From Euphorbia lathyris (Eukaryota > Streptophyta > Magnoliopsida > Malpighiales > Euphorbiaceae), in the NCBI RefSeq assembly GCF_963576675.1, contig NC_088916.1, positions 14,918,501-14,982,500 on the forward strand: a stretch of DNA of 64,000 nucleotides, written 5' to 3'. The notes below the pieces were generated by a model. The model did not search any database. It saw nothing but the letters and a program-made list of their open reading frames with translations, and was not told the origin of the DNA. Positions 1 through 12,000 of the stretch are shown here, in pieces. Numbering within the stretch: the stretch's first letter is position 1; each line of letters begins with the position of its first letter. Made by a program: the position numbers and the translations under genes.

Positions 1-1475
1 AAAGAATCCACCCTCGAAACTAGCTAACCGGACTCAAGACCGTCTCTTAGGACTTGGAGGTGGAGCTTTCGAGCTTGGTGAACGGAGAAGGAATGGAACT
101 TTGACGGAATGCCGGAATCAACGAACAAGCCCGAAAGGTGATAGAGTTTTGCTAAAATAAAATGAAATCTCAAACTATATAACAAGAACTTAATTTATAC
201 AAAAAGTTGTATATCAAAAGGGTGTATCAAATGAGTGCTAGTCACTCTTATTTATACACATCAAGCTAGGGGCAAAATCATAATTCCACAAGATACAAGC
301 ATGGAGCAACATGATTTTGTGCATATTTCCCATTCCTACAAGCATGGAGCAAAGCATGGAGCAACATGATCATAATGACCCATTCCTCCAATAATTTCCT
401 GCATGTGGACTTAATCCGGGTCTTGTTGTCTCGACCACGCCCCGCGTATAGTGATATACGCCGCGCGTGTTTGAGCTCCTGGCGTTTTATTGCTTGAAAT
501 ACACCATTTACGCCTTGCGTATCCTAAAACACGCCTCGCGTACCGATGGTTGACTTAGGAGACAATGCAGTCTGACGTTTATGATTGGGCTCATCATTGC
601 ATCTACGCCCCGCGTAGATTGGGGTACGCCCCGCGTATCAATGGTTGGATCCCACGTGGAGTCTGCAGATAAGGCAATTATTTCTGACTAAGTGTTCCAC
701 GCCCCGCGTGAGGAGTGATACGTCCCGCGTATTTTGGTAGATTTCCACTCCTTGCTCGTACCTGAAATACAATTCTCGAGAGCCGAGTTAGCTTGACGTT
801 TTATTTTCTAATATTAATCAAACATAAGGCAAATTAACCGAAAGTACGGAATTTATTTTTATTTCGTTATTTTATTAAAACACTCTATTTTTGTAATTAA
901 ACTTATGTATTTCATCCAAAATTAACCCGTAAATCACGCTAAAAGATAGGAGTAAAATACCTCTATCATTCGTCATCCATGCAAAGAAGTTGAGAAACCG
1001 TCCCATTTTAAACTACACGCGCCATATAAATAAAAACAAAATAATAGAATGTAATGACCATTAAAATTCTTATATTTTTTTTAATTAAATGTAATTATAA
1101 TTTTTTTTATATAATTAAAATAAACGAAAAACATGAAAACGTGAAAAATGAGAAAACCGTGAAAAACATAAAACACGAAAAATGAAAAAAATTGAATCGA
1201 AATCAAATACAAAATTCTATTAACTGAAATCAACAAATTAATGTATAGTTTTTCGTTTTTTCATATTTTTTTTACATTTTACTCGTTTTTTAGTTTCCAT
1301 TTTCAACATTTTTCATCATTTTTTTATTTTCTCCTTTTTCCCATTTCCCCTTATTTTTTTTTATTTTTCTCGTTTCAATTTTTCATATTTTTCTACCTTT
1401 TATGTTTTTGACAATGATGAAATGTGAGATTTGATAAATGAGAGGTTAGATTGAGCTTTGAAAGTAGTAATTATA
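1..1475. other. Intergenic DNA without a recognisable gene
   Basis: No convincing coding sequence was found. The first 880 bases are less AT-rich than what follows and hold a cluster of near-palindromic ACGCCYCGCGTA motifs, listed separately. From about 1020 to 1400 the sequence is very AT-rich. Runs of GAAAAA-type words on the left face TTTTTC-type words on the right, which suggests a decayed inverted-repeat element, but I could not define its ends or a target duplication. The first part may be a piece of a retrotransposon LTR cut by the window edge; that is inference. Confidence 0.5.
437..731. repeat. Cluster of eight ACGCCYCGCGTA-like motifs
   Basis: Eight close variants of a 12-base motif lie at 437-448, 458-469, 510-521, 531-542, 605-616, 626-637, 699-710 and 720-731. 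With a T in front the motif is a short inverted repeat, TACGC-NNN-GCGTA. Spacing is irregular, though the copies tend to come in pairs about 20 bases apart. CpG-rich words of this kind stand out in an AT-rich background. Their function is unknown. They could be protein-binding sites in a retrotransposon LTR or promoter. Confidence 0.7.
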
Positions 1476-1483
1476 ATTACATG

Positions 1484-2082
1484 TAGGGTTGTAATCGAGC
1501 CGAGCTTTGACCTACTCAAGCTCGGCTCGCTATAAAATTAACGAACTCGAGCCCGATGCGAGTTTTGGCTTGCTTAATGAGCTCGAGCCGAGCTTTGAGC
1601 TTGTTTCGAGTCCAAAATCCTCTTTGGACTTTGTTCATTAAAAAAATTATCTAACCATGAATTGTTTGTGAGTAAATTGTTAATTATATTTTGTGAAGTT
1701 TGCTCGCAAATAACCCATTTATTGTGTACATAAACATGCTCACAAGAAAAGTTCGTGAATAAATAAACAAGATGCTTATAAATATTTCGTCTATTATTAT
1801 ATTTGTGAACGAACTCATCTAATATCAAATGAAATAATATTAAGTTTAGATATTTGTGACTAACGCAAAACTATGTAGTTTTCTACAAAACTAAAATTTG
1901 TTCATAAATGTTCTAATGAAGCCTGCTTGCGAGCTTTTGAGCCGAGCTTTGTCCTGCTCAATCTCGGCTCGTTTACGAACCGAGCTAGTAAATCATACTC
2001 ACGAGTGGCTCGTTTACAAATCGAACCGAGTCGAACCGATCACCGAGCCGCTTATGAGCGGCTCAGCTCATTTACATCCCTA
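1484..2082. mobile_element. Non-autonomous hAT-type element, 599 bp
   Basis: The ends are imperfect inverted repeats: TAGGGTTGTAATCGAGCC on the left, and TAGGGATGTAAATGAGCT read inward from the right. The flanks are a perfect 8-bp direct duplication, ATTACATG, at 1476-1483 and 2083-2090. An 8-bp duplication is the hallmark of the hAT superfamily. Both subterminal regions carry many copies of GAGCCGAGC and its complement GCTCGGCTC, the sort of subterminal array hAT transposases bind. No transposase is encoded, so the element would need one supplied in trans. Confidence 0.85.
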
Positions 2083-2306
2083 ATTACATGCTTTGGATGT
2101 AATGAAAATTCAAGTCATTTTTCTATGCAATACAAGATCACAAGAGTCGTTGAACAAAATTTAACTAATGGTTTTCTCATTGTATTACAACAAAATTGTA
2201 ACATGCAATCAGATATGGTAATGAGCCTTAAATGTAATGGTCATCCCATTATAAAGCCAATTACATCTTACGAAACCGGACCTAAATATTTTTAAGATAA
2301 ATATAT

Positions 2307-2820
2307 GGCTTAATACATCATTTGCTCCCTGAACTTGTCCAAAATGGTTGATTGGCCCCCTGAACTTTCAAAGTGTCTCGATAGCTCCCTGAACTTGCAT
2401 AAAATGTTCAGTTAGCCTCCTGAACTTACGTAAAACGTAATCAATTGATCACTCGGTTGCAAAAAAGTAAATTAAATACGGAAAATATATTGCACGCGTT
2501 TAAAAAAAAGTAAAACAATCAAGATCGGGGTATTGCGGTTGTAATATTAGAGAATACAAGGTTTGTAGTTGAGCAAGTAATAACTTCATTTTTACTCTAT
2601 TTTTGAATTATATAATAACATTTGAAGAAACGTGGAATACATTTTCCGTATTTAACTTACTTTTTTGCAACCGAGTGATCAATTGATTACGTTTTACGCA
2701 AGTTCAAGGGGCTAACTAAACATTTTATGCAAGTTTAGGGAGCTATCGAGACACTTTGAAAGTTCAGAGGGCCAATCAACTATTTTGGACAAGTTCAGGG
2801 AGCAAATGATGTATTAAGCC
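2307..2820. mobile_element. Mutator-type MITE with long inverted arms, 514 bp
   Basis: Both ends begin GGCTTAATACATCATTTGCT when read inward and stay paired for roughly 180-200 bases, through the recurring words CTCCCTGAACTTG and GATCACTCGGTTGC. A perfect 9-bp duplication, TAAATATAT, flanks it at 2298-2306 and 2821-2829; nine bases is typical of Mutator-like elements. The middle is unpaired and has no ORF. The element ends about 260 bases before the start codon of the nardilysin-like gene, so it sits in or next to that gene's promoter. Confidence 0.9.
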
Positions 2821-2829
2821 TAAATATAT

Positions 2830-3080
2830 TTATATCATCCATTCATTGTAATTTGTTTTGTTTTGTTGAATGAAAAAAGAAATAAAATTTATAATGGATA
2901 CGGTGAGCAAGCAAACACTAGAACAAAATGAAAATACCTTGCATATATGGGAAGGAAAGGTTAGGTTCAAAGCTTTTGATAGGCTGCCTACTAAGAGAAG
3001 GGCGTACTCGAAGTAAGCACAAAACTTGCTCTGTTTCTTATTTTTCTCTGTGCCAAAGGAAACAAGGAAGGAAATCAACA
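2830..3080 (+). promoter_or_regulatory. Presumed promoter and 5' leader of the nardilysin-like gene
   Basis: This stretch lies between the MITE and the chosen start codon. From 2928 it stays open in the frame of exon 1 and holds an in-frame ATG at 2928, so an N-terminal extension of 51 residues cannot be excluded by reading alone. I place the start at 3081 because the protein from there matches the usual beginning of plant homologues, which run into the conserved block SPNDRRLYRVIEL. No clear TATA box was assigned. Confidence 0.4.
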
Positions 3081-6000
3081 ATGGTGGCTCAGTGTACGTT
3101 TAAATCGGACAATTTGGTCATAAAATCACCCAATGATAGGCGACTCTATAGAGTGATTGAGCTGGACAATGGTCTGTGCGCTTTACTTGTTCACGATCCT
3201 GAGATTTACGCTAACGATGATCCTAAAACCCTAGGGAACTCCCAAGATAAACGTGGAGTGAAAGAAGAGGAGGAAGCTGAAGATGACGATGATGGTGATG
3301 ATGGAATGGAGGATGACGATGATGAGGACGATGAAATGGAGGATGATGATGAGGATGATGAAGGAGAGGAAGAAGAAGACGATGAAGAGGAAGAAGAGGA
3401 AGGTGAAGTTGGAGGAACTGGAAAAGGAAAGGGGAAGGGGAAGGGGAGTTCTCAGACTAAAAAGGTCAGTATTCTGGTCTGGATTTGATAACTGTATAGA
3501 ATTCCTGAAGTATTTCAGATTATTCGAATTTATAACTACTTAGTAAACATTCCAGTATTGGGTAATTGCTTTACGAGAAGTTAAAATTGAAAGCTAGGTT
3601 GTCGAAACTGCATTTCGTCCTCTTTTTCTTCTCAAGACTGATTTTAAGTTAAACAATCTTAATGGCTTCTTGTGGGACTTTAATTCAGCTTCTCCTTACT
3701 TTTCTGCATTCAAGTAAATGTTTAATCATTCTTATCATGCTTTTCGATCTAAAAGATGCTACTTTGAATAATATCGGCTTGCAATTGGAGTGTTTACTTT
3801 CTTGCGACTGAGGAAACATATGGGGCTTGGCTTCATTAGATTTATGGGTTTTATCTTTGCAGGCGGCAGCAGCTATGTGTGTGGCGATGGGAAGCTTTTC
3901 TGACCCTGTTGAGGCACAGGGTCTCGCACATTTTTTAGGTTTGATTGTTTATCTTGATCATAATTCTGATTCATTCTCCATAATGTCAACATAATTCTGT
4001 TTCGATACATAAAAGCTGTACACGATTATTATCATTGTTGATTAGCAATGCTTTTTTTTTTTTATCAAAGCTTCTAAGAAATCTCAAAATTTACACCAGT
4101 AGCTGGATAACTTCCAAGCTGAACTAAAAAGCTCATAATTTGCACTATAATTCTGTTTCGGTGCATAAAAGCTTTACAATTATAATTATTATTATTAATT
4201 CATTGTTGATTATCAAATACTTTTCCAATGTACTATCAGAGCTTCTAAAAGATCTGAAAATTTACATTACTAGCTGGATAACTTCCAAATTAAACCCTTG
4301 AGAGTTTGAAATGGCTTAGCACTGTTGAGAAGTTAAAGAATATGAATGGAAAGCTGCTCATGGGGTTTGGCCAAGGAGATTATTGGGGGAGTGCTGAGAA
4401 ACAAGCAGATGATCTTGGTATATTATGAAAGGAACTGTTTAAGAGAAAGTAAGCCATGTAATAGAGTAAGAGTTCTAGCACAAGGAAAAAACTACTTCCC
4501 ATAGGAATTGTGTTTAGGATTTTTGAAATAAAGGTCATTATTGGCTTTATTCAACTGAAATACTTATGTGCGAAAAGAACTTTGATTGCATTCCAAATTC
4601 TTTTAGTATTCTCAGCGTTTTCCTCTCCTTGATTCCGTCTCCATTATTTTGCTCGATCATTCTTTCATATCAATTTAAATAAAAACGCATTATTCTTTTG
4701 GCAATAACTTCTATTGAGTATGCATGCTATCAAATTTGGTCTTCCAGTGTTACTTACAACCTTTATGTTGTGCAGAACACATGCTTTTCATGGGGAGTAC
4801 TGATTTTCCAGATGAGAATGAGGTTCGTTCAAGTATAACTTTTTGATTAGACATTTTTGGACAATGTTTTAGCAAAACTGTTGGAATATGGTTGTTAAGA
4901 GGTTGTTGCTTTGAATTGTGCAAACAAGAAGAGTATCAAATGTGTTGTGGCAGCAGAAAATTTTCAGAAATTATTCTCATTCCTTTAGGAATTTTTCATG
5001 TTATGTTTCCTTACTTGAAATGAAACAGTTTAATGGAAATATACCACTTCAGTGACAATTGAAAGGCATATTTAGCTTAAGATGATGTGTTATAGCATTT
5101 TCTTTGGCTGTTGGTTCAGTTTTGCCTTTGAACTTGTGGTTAGAGGCAAATTTATTCCAAAGTAACCTTTTGTGGCAAAAATCTTCCCCATACTTCCATT
5201 ATTGGGCCAATTTAGCTCACCTAGTCATTGAGTTATTTGCTTATAGCCAATATTTCTAGACATACTGTAGCTTCTTTTGCAAGATATATGCGTGTTTGAC
5301 TCGTGGTAGTACAAAAAATTAAGAAGTCATGTTATTGTGGCAACATGACTATAACTTGGCCTGTTAGTTTGACTCTTTTCTTTGTTAGTATGATAGTTAT
5401 TTGTCCAAGCATGGAGGATCATCAAATGCATACACTGAAGCTGAGCATACATGCTACCACTTTGAAGTCAAACCTGATTTTCTTGAGGGCGCCTTGAGAA
5501 GGTAAATGGAGACCTGAATATTGGTGGTTTAATATTTCAATTCCCCTTCATATTCATGTCTCTTTATGTGCATGAAACAGATAGCTCATGTACCTCTGCG
5601 ACTGTATTTGCTCACATATGCATGTACATATGGAGTTTTATGTGCAATTCAAGCGATGATTAAACAATAACATTTGGTCATGTTATTTTCTCAAGCTAGC
5701 TACCTGTGTTTCAAATTTGAGATATTTGTGATGGTGAAATCTTTATTTTGGGCTTAATCATAAATTTGCAAGTTTTGAATCAAAACTTGGATCACATATA
5801 TATTTCATCTAAATATTTTAACTAGTATAGTTAAACAAATATAATGGAGATATTCTAGTAAAATTATTGAGCTTATACAAATATAGGTACCTGTTTTTTC
5901 TCTATCATCTTGGTCATTGTATCATTTGCTTAGTGGATACATACTATATTCTTCATAATTTCATGCACATTTGTTATATTATATTGAATGACGAAAAAGT

Positions 6001-9000
6001 TGTTTATCCTGACCATTTTAATTAATTATTTACTCTTTGTTTATTTATTTTTGCTTATTTGTTTGCTTGCGTTTTAATTCCAGAATATCTTTCAAAAGCG
6101 GGCTAAACTGTGTTTAGATCCTTATCTTGAACTTTTCCCATGTCAGATTTTCACAGTTCTTTGTATCGCCTCTTGTGAAAATGGAGGCCATGGAACGTGA
6201 GGTACTCGCTGTAGATTCAGGTATGTGCCAATTTTTGAAGCTTGTTTTCCGTATCCCCCTCTTAAAATTAGCTCACATTTAAAAATGTCTTTTTGTATCT
6301 GCATAAGTGCATTTTTGGCTGTTTGCACATTTCTTGTTACTAAATGTGATGTGTGCGTGAATCCAATGGATATAGAATTTAACCAGGTTTTGCAAAATGA
6401 TGCATGCCGCCTCCAACAGCTTCAGTGCCATACATCTGGATCTGGTTTCCCAATCAACAAATTCTTTTGGGGTAAGCCTGCTTCTGTTGCTTTTCGATTT
6501 GTTGTTACTTTGTCTGTTAAAGGAAACTGATTAACTTCCTGTTGTTGGGTGGAAGGGAATAAGAAGAGCCTTATGGAAGCTATGGAGAAGGGGATAAATT
6601 TGCGGGAAAAGATTTTGAAATTATACGGAGACTACTATCATGGTGGACTGATGAAGCTAGTTGTGATTGGAGGAGGTAAATATTTTCTCAATAATTCTTT
6701 AGATATATGCTTTATAATATAATTCCTAGGAGGTGCTCAGAAGATACGAATGGTTCTGAAACAAGGGAGATCAGTTTGGTGAACTGAAATTATTGTTGCA
6801 TTTATAAACTGAGTTTATTTGGTGGAAGTGTTGGGTTTTACAAGTGGTGTGATGTCAGAGGTACAGTGTAGCAGTTTCACCCGCACTAATTTTAAACTGT
6901 TTACATTGATGAGTGTTGTATGTATCTGTGAACTTGTAATGTATTATCAGTAAGTATATATCTAATAACAATCTAAAACATATCCCACATGGTTTTATTA
7001 CCAAATTTTAATGCCTGTTCTTTATTAATATTATATAGTACTGTTCTACAAATTAATGAAAGAAAGGATCAGTCTTAATTGAGAAGAAGAAATTTCTTTT
7101 GTGCTGTGTTGATGACTATGCTATTTAAATAATGCAGAGTCTCTGGACATACTTGAAAGTTGGGTTACAAAATTATTTGGTGATGTCAGAAAAGGTTCAC
7201 AGGCAAAGCCGAAGTTTGAGATGCAAGGTCCTCTGTGGAGATCTGGTAAAATTTATAGATTAGAGGCAGTCAAAGATGTTCATATCCTCGACTTAGCGTG
7301 GACACTTCCATGTCTTCGACAAGATTATCTGAAGAAATCTGAAGATTATTTAGCCCATCTCTTGGGGCATGGTATGATAAATTATATATCATAGATGAGC
7401 ATTATATATATGCACATGAATATGCAAACACATTTAATTACATAGGAATATGTGCACTTAAAACAAGATTAGTTTTGATGTGAGGGAATCGCTAAATCTC
7501 ATATCCTCTTTCTAAACATGCAAAGCAATATTGTATAAGAGAACAATTAATAGTTTGTCTAGCCAAAGCTGTTGGATTTCTTAGTCCAAGAGATGTCCTG
7601 TCTAACATGCATAAAGGCAAAACAAAAATGACAATTTTATTCTGCACAAATATACCATTTTTTCTTTGCCATATTATGTCCTATCAGTTTTAATGATTTA
7701 TTTATTTTGGATAAGTTTTCCTGGACATTTTCGGTCCTGAAAATTCACGACTCTTATACTTCTGGTCACATGTTTACAGTTTAGCTTTTATATTTAAGAA
7801 AAATATTTATGCCTTGCAGAGGGCAAAGGCAGCTTACATTCATTTCTCAAAGCTAAAGGGTGGGCAACTTCTTTGTCTGCTGGGGTTGGAGATGAAGGAA
7901 TGAATCGATCATCTGTAGCTTATGTCTTTGGCATGTCCATACACCTCACTGATTCCGGCTTGGAAAAGGTAATGTTTTTATTCAATCTCATGTGAATCTT
8001 TTGGTTAAATAGTATACAGTCAAACCTATTCTTGAGTTTGTTTCCATTTATTATCTGTCTTAATAGTGAGAACCAACCATTTTAGGATTTCACTTTTGGG
8101 TTGCAATTTATGATGTGTTCATCTCAATATGGTTTATTAGTTATATTATATCTTGTTGGGAGTATGATATTTTCATTTCTGGGATTTTTTGCTGTATCTG
8201 CTTTCTCTCCCTCTATAGAATGCTAAGATGCACTTAGGATCCGTTGCAAATACTGAAAATGTATCCTTTTTTGTCCTCCACTTCTCATCTCATTTTCTTT
8301 TCTTATGAATTATGATATTCATTTTTCCAGCATTTCTAGTTCCTTAACTTTGCTCTTATTTCTGATTTCATGCTAAGATGATAATAAATAATTTCTAATG
8401 AAAATTTCACTACTTTTATTCTGTGAACAGTTGCTAGTCCTGGTAGTTGCCATGCCCTTGCTGCTGCTTTGACTACCATTTTCACTTGTTTCAGTAATTT
8501 TTCTGCTAAATTTAGATCTCTTTTTCTCTTTTTGGACAGATTTTTGATATCATAGGGTTTGTTTATCAATACCTCAAGCTATTGCGTCAATCTTCTCCTC
8601 AAGAATGGATATTTAAGGAGCTGCAAGATATTGGAAACATGGAATTCAGATTTGCAGAAGAGCAGCCTCAGGATGATTATGCTGCAGAGCTTGCAGGTTT
8701 GATTTGTATTTTTTGTTTGCAGCTGTGGTGCAATGTGCACTACAACTTAGATATCGTTTTATAATTGGCTGATATAGTTGTAATTTACTTGAACTACATT
8801 TATCATTTTGGAGATTTTGAAGTCCATTTCCCTTTGTATTTGGAAGTTTGCATAACATATTTGATAGTTTCATACTGAAATTTCAACGAGCAGCCGAATT
8901 TCACTTAATTGTTTGTTTGAATTTAAGTATTTCATGACTTCTGATTGCATAACTAGCTTCATATTAGCTCCTAAAACTTTCACTTCATTTGTTATTTGGT

Positions 9001-12000
9001 TGCCAGAATGTGATCTTCTCAATGAAACATATATATATCCGAAAGTGGGGAAGCATTTTGGGATTGGAAGACTAGATTGTATTTTCTATGTTTGGATTAG
9101 TACTCGGTACTTAGTTGTATATATAGGCTCCACATTGATTTCCTTGTTTGGACAATTCTGTAATCCGTCAAGAGATTGATCCATTGCTTTTACTTAGTTG
9201 AGTTGAGATGGCATATTGGTAGTATCCATGGTCATTTTGAAGATTTAGAGCTTAATTTATTCTTGCAATTCTATAATATTTTCATTCTCCGTTTGGATCA
9301 GCAATTTCATTGAAGTTCAATAAGAGAAAAAGTTATGTGAATTGAAGATATATTTGGAAGTTGTCATTGTGAGGTAAGGTTTTGGCAATCAATAGGATGT
9401 AAAAGAGAAGCAAACAGTAATCAGAAACACTAAAGCCTGTGTTTAAGCCATAATTATTGTGGAACTATTATCGAGCTCCTCAAGTTATCTGATTGACTAA
9501 GAAATATTATGTTTCTTATAGAAGGTCTGGTTATAATAGGGACACTAGATGTTAATGCTTTGAAGGATTTGGAATTAATTTTGTTGTTTTTCTTGTCACT
9601 CATTTTATGTAGCTTATAGCTTCTTGCGATGAAAATTCATACTTTGATTAACTATGATGGATAATTCTTTCTTGCAGAGAATTTGCTCGTTTATTCAACA
9701 GAACATGTAATTTATGGAGATTATGTGTTCAAGATTTGGGATGGGGAAATGATAAAACATGTCCTTGGTTTCTTCAAACCAGAGAACATGAGGATTGATG
9801 TGGTATCAAAGTCACTCATCAAGTCACAAGGTAATTGCTCCTGTTTTCATATCTCTATCTTCCAAGAATTCCAAGCTTAGACTTTTCGCACCTTAGGGCC
9901 ATGAGGAAATTGCTCCAATCTCCCCCTACTTTAACTTCTTCATTAAACTAACCATTTCTATCATATTTATAGCTGCATTATAGGCAGAACAATATGCTCA
10001 TTGTGGTTATGATGAAATCGGATACATAGTTCCATTATAACAAAAATGATTGCTGAGTGTTATGATGAAAGCTATCTGGTCTTTATGTCTGTTGATTGTC
10101 TATATTACCATTTGTTATGAATTTTGACTTGTTAAGTAACCTGTTGTGGAATAATATTTCCCTATAAGTGATTGATCTACTGACTCTGTTTCTCTATCCT
10201 TTCCCTTCACAAATCCATTGCAGATCTCCAATACGAGCCATGGTTTGGGTCATGTTATGCTGAGGAAGATGTTCCTTCATCTGTGATGGAATTGTGGGAG
10301 GATCCACCAGAAGTTGATATGTCATTGCATCTGCCCTCAAAAAATGAATTTATTCCATGTGACTTTACCATACATGCTGATAATTCAACTACTGCATCTC
10401 CAAGATGCATAATTGATGAACCATTGATGAAGTTCTGGTACAAGCTCGATGACACTTTTAAAGTTCCTCGTGCAAATACATATTTCTCCATAAATTTGAA
10501 AGGGGCATATGATACTGTGAAGAATTGTATTCTTACTGAGCTATTTATTCACCTTCTCAAAGATGAATTGAATGACATTATATATCAGGTTAGCTGCTCA
10601 TTTTATACAGTTAATTCTTAGTTTTTATAATAACAAGTAACAATGTTATCCATTCAGATTTTTTATATTGATTAGGCGAGTTGTGTTTTTGTGTCCCTAG
10701 TTTGTTTAGCATTGAGGTTGCAAGCTAACTTTCTGAAAATCACCATTTTAGACATTGTGCAAAGCAGTTTTGAGTTTTCTTTAACCATTGAAAGTTTTAT
10801 GGTGGTGAACACAAAATTTATCATAAATATCATGTGTAATGGACTGTGATAAAAATATTTAATATAATTCTTTCTCTAGAGTTACTTCAACAGCAATGCC
10901 AAAGATATATCAGGAGTGCTGCATGGACTAGCATTTCAGCCAGCTTGAGTGTTAGATAGCTCATCTGCTTAACATTTATCATTATAATTAGTTGGATGGG
11001 AAGACATAATTCCTATCCAGTTTTTAACAAACTACATATCTTGTTGGGAAAAAGTATTTCATTATGTTTATCTATACTTCAATGTTCAATAAACTTTTTA
11101 GATTCTCTTTAGTAAAACTATTGAACCTTTAGTGGTGAAATCCTTGTACGAGTCTGGTTGATATAGATGGAATCCTTGTATGACGCTGGTTGATTTACAT
11201 TTTTTCTTGAAGTGCTCCCTTGTTCATGTTTGGCAACATTCTACTCAATCTAAGTTCCCGTATATAGCATTGAGAATCTTTTGTTGGATGACCTTTTTAT
11301 TTTTTGCAGGCCAGTGTTGCCAAATTGGAAACATCTGTATCTTTTGTAAGTGACAAGCTGGAGCTAAAGGTTTATGGTTTCAATGATAAAGTTCCTGTTC
11401 TTTTGTCTAAGATATTGATGATAGCCAAATCTTTTATGCCAGTTGATGATCGATTTAAGGTACATAATATCATTGCTTTGCTGGATGATAGATGCTAATC
11501 TGATGTCAGATGGATTATCGATATCAGTCAGTTCTGTTACTTATATATCTCCTTTTATGTTCTAAAATAAAAATGAATATAACAGGTCATAAAAGAGAAT
11601 CTGCAAAGAAGTTTAAAGAATGCCAATATGAAGCCTCTAACTCATTCATCATACTTGAGACTTGCAGTTCTGTGTAAGACCTTCTACGATGTAGAGGAGA
11701 AGCTGTGCATCCTAAATGACCTATCACTTGCTGATTTGAAGACATTTGTTCCCAATCTTCGTTCCGAGGTACATAGACAAATGCATTTTTTGGAATTTCG
11801 CATTTTCATTTTGAGTGGCATTGTTTATTTTAACATATGTTAAATGTTATACAAGTACAATTTTATCTGTGTTCATATCATACAGATTTACATAGAGGGT
11901 CTTTGCCATGGCAATTTGTTGGAAGAAGAAGCAATCAAGTTATCAAATATATTCAAAAGCAACTTTTCTGCACAACCACTCCCAGTCAATATGAGGCATG

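Noticed and set aside
437..731. CRISPR-like array
   Set aside because: Motifs are 12 bases, irregularly spaced and in plant nuclear DNA; there are no proper repeats, spacers or cas genes.
2928..3080. In-frame ATG extending the nardilysin-like protein by 51 residues
   Set aside because: The extension does not look like the start of plant homologues; the ATG at 3081 fits better. Not fully excluded.
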